A stretch of DNA of 64,000 nucleotides from Microvelia longipes (lineage: Eukaryota; Arthropoda; Insecta; Hemiptera; Veliidae), in assembly GCA_018340805.1 (NCBI GenBank), contig JACMZG010001913.1, positions 30,932,127 to 30,996,126 on the forward strand, read 5' to 3'. Under the pieces are notes generated by a model. That model saw nothing but the letters and a program-made list of their open reading frames with translations, did no database searches and was not told the DNA's origin. Below, piece by piece: positions 59,440 to 64,000 of the stretch. Position 1 is the stretch's first letter, and each line of letters starts with the position of its first letter. Both the position numbers and the translations under genes were made by a program.

Positions 59440-60123
59440 ATGTATGGATGCATGTACGAGATTTTTATTCCTAGACGTTTCTATGGGACAAATTTTTACA
59501 CTTGATTTTTTACTATGTCAGGTTAATAAATGTACAAAGTTACATTTTATTACAAGCATTAGTTCCGTTTTTATTGACTGACGCATGTATTATATTGTAA
59601 ACAAGTTTCGATTTGCTTATGTCGTGGCAGTATGCCAGTTATATAAACTAGTAACATGACGAACTGATACAGAGCAAATTGATGTGACATAATTTGCCCC
59701 AAAATTTTTTTTATTAGTGTCAAGTTTACAAAGGAATAAGTATAAATGGAAGAAGTTTTAAAACTTTATTAGTAGAAGGTTATAACAACAACACTTTAAC
59801 TGTGTCTAATAAATGCTCAGCTAACACTCTAAAACCATTCTATTTTATTATTAGAAATTGTGTTAGTCTCCATGATTGCAATTTAATTGATGATGAGGCA
59901 CTAATTAGTATTTAAACATCACTAATTTTTGTCAATATAACAGGAATATGTATCGAGGGTAGATACGAAATATAGTTAGAATACGAAGTATACAGGAGTT
60001 ATTTTTAATGTCTCATTAGTGGCCTATCTTCAATTAAATTCTATTTAATGTTTTAGCAAATTTTCTTTTAATAAAATCCCTATTAAGATGTTTTCATCAA
60101 GATTTGGTGTTTTTGTGTTTCAG
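59440..60123 (+). other. Intron end before kinase exon 2
   Basis: AT-rich with no gene. It ends TTTGTGTTTCAG at 60123, a good splice acceptor with a pyrimidine-rich approach. Confidence 0.5.
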
Positions 60124-60165
60124 AGATATAAAACCTGACAATATTCTTCTAGACGAAGAAGGCAA
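60124..60165 (+). CDS. STK32 (YANK)-type kinase, short catalytic-loop exon
   Basis: This very short exon completes the HRD motif begun at 30475. Its first base finishes the Arg codon (AG+A) and it then reads DIKPDNILLDEEG, giving the joined motif HRDIKPDN with the catalytic Asp, Lys and the metal-binding Asn. The acceptor is TTTCAG. The donor is uncertain. A GC-AG type donor at 60162 (AAG followed by GCAAGT, the classic GC-donor pattern) gives a 38-bp exon; a GT at 60166 (GTATAC) gives 42 bp and encodes Gly plus AA of the next codon, for example Asn or Lys. The next exon, expected to encode the DFN/DFG-type region, was not found up to 64000. Direct read-through past 60165 gives sequence unlike a kinase. 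Confidence 0.92.
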
Positions 60166-60169
60166 GTAT

Positions 60170-60790
60170 ACAAATAATGGATATGTAATAATGAAATGTA
60201 CTATTAGTATATATGTATAATGATATTTTTTTATTTATTTATTAATATAGTATTTTATTGCTATGTATAGGTTTATTTTTTAGTTATAAAAGTAGTTTTA
60301 ACTGTATTAGTAAAAAAATGTAATTTGTCACTTATTTTTTTTTTTTAATTTTCTGAAAAAACAGTGCTATAAACCAGTTCAAATATGAGCATAAACTATG
60401 CTTTAAATAAGTGCGACGATTTGCAAAGGGGCGATTTTAAAATAGTTAAATTAATTATTTTTAGTCCTTAGGAAGGTTATTCTTTATGATTTTGGATGCT
60501 AACTCAAATAAAATTGGAGTAGATGCGGCCAGTTATTAGGGTATTCCAAATTCCAAAAAAAAAAACTGTGGCCAATAATCGGGAACCCTAAAATACAATT
60601 AAAACAACAATTTCTAGAAGTTTTTCGTCGTTTTCTGAGAACTTTGAGACTGAGTTAATGAGCAAAATATGAAAAAATAATGAAAAAAATTCTTTGAAGC
60701 TGATCGTTTGTAACGGGTCAATACTACTATCCCGGCTAACCCAAAAACTGTGTGATACAACCAAAAATTACGGAAGACGAACAAACAAAT
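60170..60790. other. Intron, no feature seen
   Basis: AT-rich sequence downstream of the exon; a GCGGCCAGTTATTAGGGTAT block at 60520 is unassigned. Confidence 0.35.
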
Positions 60791-60796
60791 ACGGGC

Positions 60797-61034
60797 CTTC
60801 GGCCCGTAGCCGCTGCGCGGCCTCGGCGCTTCGCGCCTCGTCCGCTCCGCGGCGTCGGCCCACCGGGCCGCTTCGCGGCCAGGGGGCCTCCCTGTGGCCG
60901 CTTCGCGGCCACATTGTTGTTGTTTTGTATGATGTGTTGTTTCATTATTGTTCTTGTTACATGGCATTTGCCATGTACCTAGCGAATTTTCACAGCCTCT
61001 CCACACAGGCCCGCTTCGCGGGCCTGAGAGGCTT
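60797..61034. repeat. GC-rich cluster of TTCG-loop hairpins
   Basis: In strongly AT-rich surroundings there is a block with at least seven hairpins: GGGCCTTCGGCCC, GCCGCTGCGCGGC, GGCGCTTCGCGCC, CCGCTCCGCGG, GGCCGCTTCGCGGCC (two, near 60870 and 60896) and, 90 bp on, AGGCCCGCTTCGCGGGCCT (61006). Open frames on both strands (60614-61086) come from this repeat and are not supported as genes. Confidence 0.85.
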
Positions 61035-61505
61035 TCTCACAAATTTGATTTTACTAATTAAGATTTTATTAATACTTTATTATTAATAGTATGCTATAAT
61101 ATTAAAACTAACAAGCATTATAAACAAAAATATATTCAAGATTTTTGTTTTTAAATAAAAATACCGTTTCCGTCACTTAGGATCATAGATAAACAATATT
61201 AACTTAGATGGCTCACTCAAAGATTTAAAAAAAATATTTGATGGGATGCAGGAGGCTCAAGTAGTACAGTCTAGTGGTGACAGCGTGAAACTGTTACATA
61301 TTTTTATTTCTGATATTTTATTTATTTATTTTTATTCAACCAAACAACGAGCTGTTGAGGGTAATCAAGTCTTTCCATCCGCTTTTCAGCGCTAGAATGA
61401 TGAGGAGTCGATGGATGAGTGATCCCAAGAAAGCTCTATAAAAATTTCGTATAAATTGGTAAAAAGTGAAAAAAATTAATTTCTCACTCTTACTTCACCC
61501 ATTCT
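61035..61505. other. No recognisable feature
   Basis: AT-rich intron. A less AT-rich stretch at 61340-61440 (GCTTTTCAGCGCTAG) may be the body of the tRNA-like repeat that follows. Confidence 0.35.
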
Positions 61506-61507
61506 AT

Positions 61508-61598
61508 TCGTCCCCCCTTGGATTTGAACCTCTAATGTCAGAGTTTCAATTTTTGTTTGTTTCCTTTACTTATCCGTTTGCGCCAACTCGAGATGTTA
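61508..61598 (-). repeat. tRNA-like sequence (SINE head or tRNA pseudogene)
   Basis: On the minus strand TGGCGCAAACGG (61574-61585) fits an A box and GGTTCAAATCC (61520-61530) fits a B box. The spacing of 43 bp is normal for tRNA-type promoters. The arms do not pair well, so it is not a functional tRNA. Confidence 0.55.
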
Positions 61599-62531
61599 TA
61601 CTCAGATAGCAAATTTAAATGTTAAGTCTAAAAAACTAAAAATGAAGTATTGTTATTTTTTTTAAGAAAACGATGGTGCTGCTTCGCGTGATGAGGCCCC
61701 AAGTTTTATAAAACAAAAATATATCGCGAATTCTACAACATACCATAGATCTTTGTTTACTTTTATTTTATTTTACTAAACGATTGGCAACTGTTTGTTT
61801 TAAAAAAAATACTACAGCACAATCTAGTAGAGAATAGAGCAAATATATTTTTACTACTAGCGCTATTCAAGACTCTAGTGATGAGGCCCCCAACTTAAAT
61901 CATAAACACAAACTTGTCAATTGAGTGTTCCTACTACACTCAGGAGTGAACCATCTATCTTAGGATTGTCTGATTGAGCTGAAACCGGTCGCAATCGTTT
62001 TAGAATGACTTCGACCATATAAAGACTACTTCGATATTCTTCCGCTTTACGGGCCTGCTTTGCTCGGCGTGGATTAGTGGAAGCCATTTTTGTCCTGTCT
62101 CTCTGGGACAGCAGGCTTACCAGGATGGAGCAAGAGGTAGAGGTCCATCTTTTATACTATATCCCCACCCTCTAACACTACTAAACCCAACAGATATCGT
62201 ACAAGTCTTTGACCTGGACGTATACATATATACAAGATTATTATATAGTATACTGTTTGCGCCATTTTTGATGGTCCGATTGAGCTGAAATTGGTCTTAA
62301 TCGATTCAGCTAGCCGTCTACCTAAACACAAAATACCTTGTTTTAAAGCCATTTCAAGTTTCAAAAAATTTATTTTTTCATGACGTCATAACTTTGATTG
62401 ATGACGTCATAATGTTTTTATAAACAATAGGCCTCGTAACCTCCTCAACATCTCGCGATTTGCTAAGTTTCGTTTCAATTTGAGAACGCCTTCGAGAGTT
62501 ATCGTTCGCCATACGAAAGGGTAGAAAACTC

Positions 62532-62535
<4 letters not shown>
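61599..62535. repeat. Intron with duplicated GATTGAGCTGAAAYYGGTC motif
   Basis: TCTGATTGAGCTGAAACCGG (61969) and TCCGATTGAGCTGAAATTGG (62276) are diverged direct copies, each followed by an AATCG-containing stretch. GATGAGGCCCC occurs at 61690 and 61879. No gene is supported. Confidence 0.45.
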
Positions 62536-62573
<38 letters not shown>

Positions 62574-62590
62574 ATACATATATATATAAA
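62536..62590. repeat. (AT)n microsatellite
   Basis: Two AT runs separated by TATTATAT and a TATACATA break. Confidence 0.9.
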
Positions 62591-62639
62591 CTTTTTCGGA
62601 CATATATTTTTGTTATCAGGAAGCCAATAGGAACCGATT

Positions 62640-63080
62640 CCGCTCACTCCCACCCTCAACTTCTGTCATCCGAACAACCTCATAAGCGTCATTTTCATTA
62701 TGAAAATTCGCTAAAATTGAGTAAAAGTATCGTTTCGGATTATGAGTTGTTTCCTATCAGAAATACTTAAACAAATAAATAAATAAATCATTTATTTATA
62801 TCCAAATACCTTAGACTTACTATTCATTTTTTATTGATTATTCAAAGAAATCGCACAAAGACATTCATTCTTTTTGAACATTTCTCTAACAAGAATACAG
62901 CGAGAATTATGCGTGACACATACACTCAGACAAACACAGACAGCACGACTAAACACATCTAGAACATCAAAAACGTGCCTAAAACTGAGGAATGTGATGA
63001 CATCTCGGTTTCTGATTTTTAAGGTGAACACAATACCTTTTCCACATAAATGCGATTACAGGTAAGGAAAAGTAAAAAAT
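62640..63080 (-). repeat. Dispersed repeat, reverse copy
   Basis: It is the reverse complement of the 51390-51600 type. The segment CCTCATAAGCGTCATTTTCA lies at 62680, the cluster of CACA/GACA repeats at 62920, and the head (ACACAATACCTTTTCC, GGTAAGGAAAAGTAAA) at 63030-63075. Short open frames in it are repeat-derived. Confidence 0.6.
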
Positions 63081-64000
63081 ATTGGCTTAAAAATCGTTTC
63101 TTGTCAAAAAGAAGTCAACTTCAAAATGTAGAAGGGGAACATAATCAACAAAAAGTGACTAAAAATCGCTAATATTATTTTGTAGTATATTGTTTTTCAC
63201 TGTATTTTTTTCATTATCAGTGTCTTAGTAAAAAGTTTTGTTTGCATTTTCTATTTCAAGTTAAAGACTTCGTGAGGCTATTTTTCTATTTTAATCGTAA
63301 CTGATATATTTTAATTGTAACTAATTCTACTGACTTTGGTTTAACTCGGCATTGTTACTATGCAAAATGCAATGCTTTAAATTTTACATCTATTTTTAAC
63401 TTTTTGGTCCAGCTAATTCTGGTTCTGTTAAAAACAGAGGACAAACTGATATAATGCTTATTAAAAACGTAAAAATTAATAACGAAATGTGACGAATACT
63501 AATAGTGATTAGAGAGAGGTGATAGACCATCTAGCACGTAGGCCACATTGGTGGGCCCTTTTTGCTACCTCTCTTATAAGATAGATGATGGTGTTCTACC
63601 ATATGAATCTTAGTGCAGGCATTTTGCGTCTAATCCACTGAAGAGCGACTTTAATATAAGAGACATTAATATAAGTTTCTAAAGCTTTAACTAGAAACAA
63701 CACGAGTCCAACTGCGGTACAAAACTTTCCTGCTTTCAAATCTATAAGGCAGAAACATGTTTAAAACTTTATATAAACTACTATTCAGGGTCTTAATTTT
63801 GGTCCAAACTCAGGTTCATTTAGAGAACCTTTTACGAGTACCTGACATCACACAGGCTCCAACCATCGGCTTAACGTCCCTTTCGAAGGACGGCACGTGA
63901 AAGGATTTTCATTTCTCGCATAAAAATTCAATAGGCCCCTTTCTGGGACCGGGAATTTCAATGTAACAACTAACTTCAAAACTGTGTTCACGACGTGTAA
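63081..64000. other. Intron, no gene seen
   Basis: No kinase exon or other coding signal was seen. A short hairpin-forming segment (CGTCCCTTTCGAAGGACGG) lies at 63877-63895 in a less AT-rich stretch. Confidence 0.35.

Noticed and set aside
60614..61086. Overlapping open frames on both strands rich in Arg, Ala, Pro and Gly
   Set aside because: They arise from the GC-rich hairpin cluster, which is open in several frames at once; no domain or splice signal supports a protein.
61969..62310. Hammerhead motif in CTGATTGAGCTGAAACCGGTC
   Set aside because: The sequence resembles the core, but the box is CTGATTG and no stem II of normal length fits; it is a dispersed repeat.

Overview
This window looks like the inside of one large intron-rich gene in an AT-rich invertebrate genome. 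The sequence has spliceosomal intron borders, no bacterial operon structure, (AT)n microsatellites, tRNA-derived SINE-like repeats, and remains of several metazoan retroelement classes: LINEs, BEL/Pao, a Penelope-like element and a Dong/R4-type element. An arthropod is my best guess, but the sequence alone does not prove it.

Host gene. Only two host coding segments are convincing, and both are on the + strand. The exon at 30316-30475 and the short exon at about 60124-60165 encode adjacent pieces of a Ser/Thr kinase of the STK32 (YANK) type. They join inside the catalytic HRD motif: His and most of the Arg codon lie in the first exon, and the catalytic Asp is in the second. The intron between them is 29.6 kb. 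Everything else is upstream intron (1-30315), this intron, or downstream intron (60166-64000).

Layout. 1-3719: LINE A on the minus strand (PHD-finger ORF1, endonuclease, RT). 3958-5209: tRNA-like tandem repeats and a 0.7 kb palindrome. 5665-8491: decayed LINE B. 9300-13615: LINE fragments and a 28-bp minisatellite. 14691-21522: palindromic elements, hammerhead-ribozyme-like motifs, a LINE fragment and a SINE. 21523-30164: dispersed repeats, a SINE and an (AT)n tract. 30316-30475: kinase exon. 30747-35060: SINE, LINE tail, two inverted-repeat elements and a LINE fragment. 35513-38028: hammerhead-like unit and Penelope-like element with GIY-YIG domain. 38933-46517: BEL/Pao element with an unusual palindromic structure. 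48336-53164: dispersed repeats and a 36-bp minisatellite. 53849-54109: hammerhead-like unit. 54866-57030: Dong/R4-type LINE lying between TAA/TTA arrays. 57391-57745: inverted repeat with hammerhead-like arms. 60124-60165: second kinase exon. 60797-61034: GC-rich hairpin cluster.

Most interesting points. (1) Five good hammerhead-ribozyme-like cores (CUGANGA or a one-base variant, a stem II hairpin, then GAAA), four of them in short inverted-repeat units without ORFs, in the same window as a Penelope-like element; Penelope-type elements are known to carry such ribozymes. (2) The BEL/Pao locus 38933-46517 has two outward-facing copies of the same 3' end, a perfect 5-bp target duplication (ACTTG) around the whole composite, and an 8-bp microhomology at its inner junction. 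This suggests integration of an already palindromic cDNA. (3) The Dong-type LINE is broken off within its RT exactly at a TTA array. All coordinates come from reading by eye; boundaries of decayed repeats are approximate.
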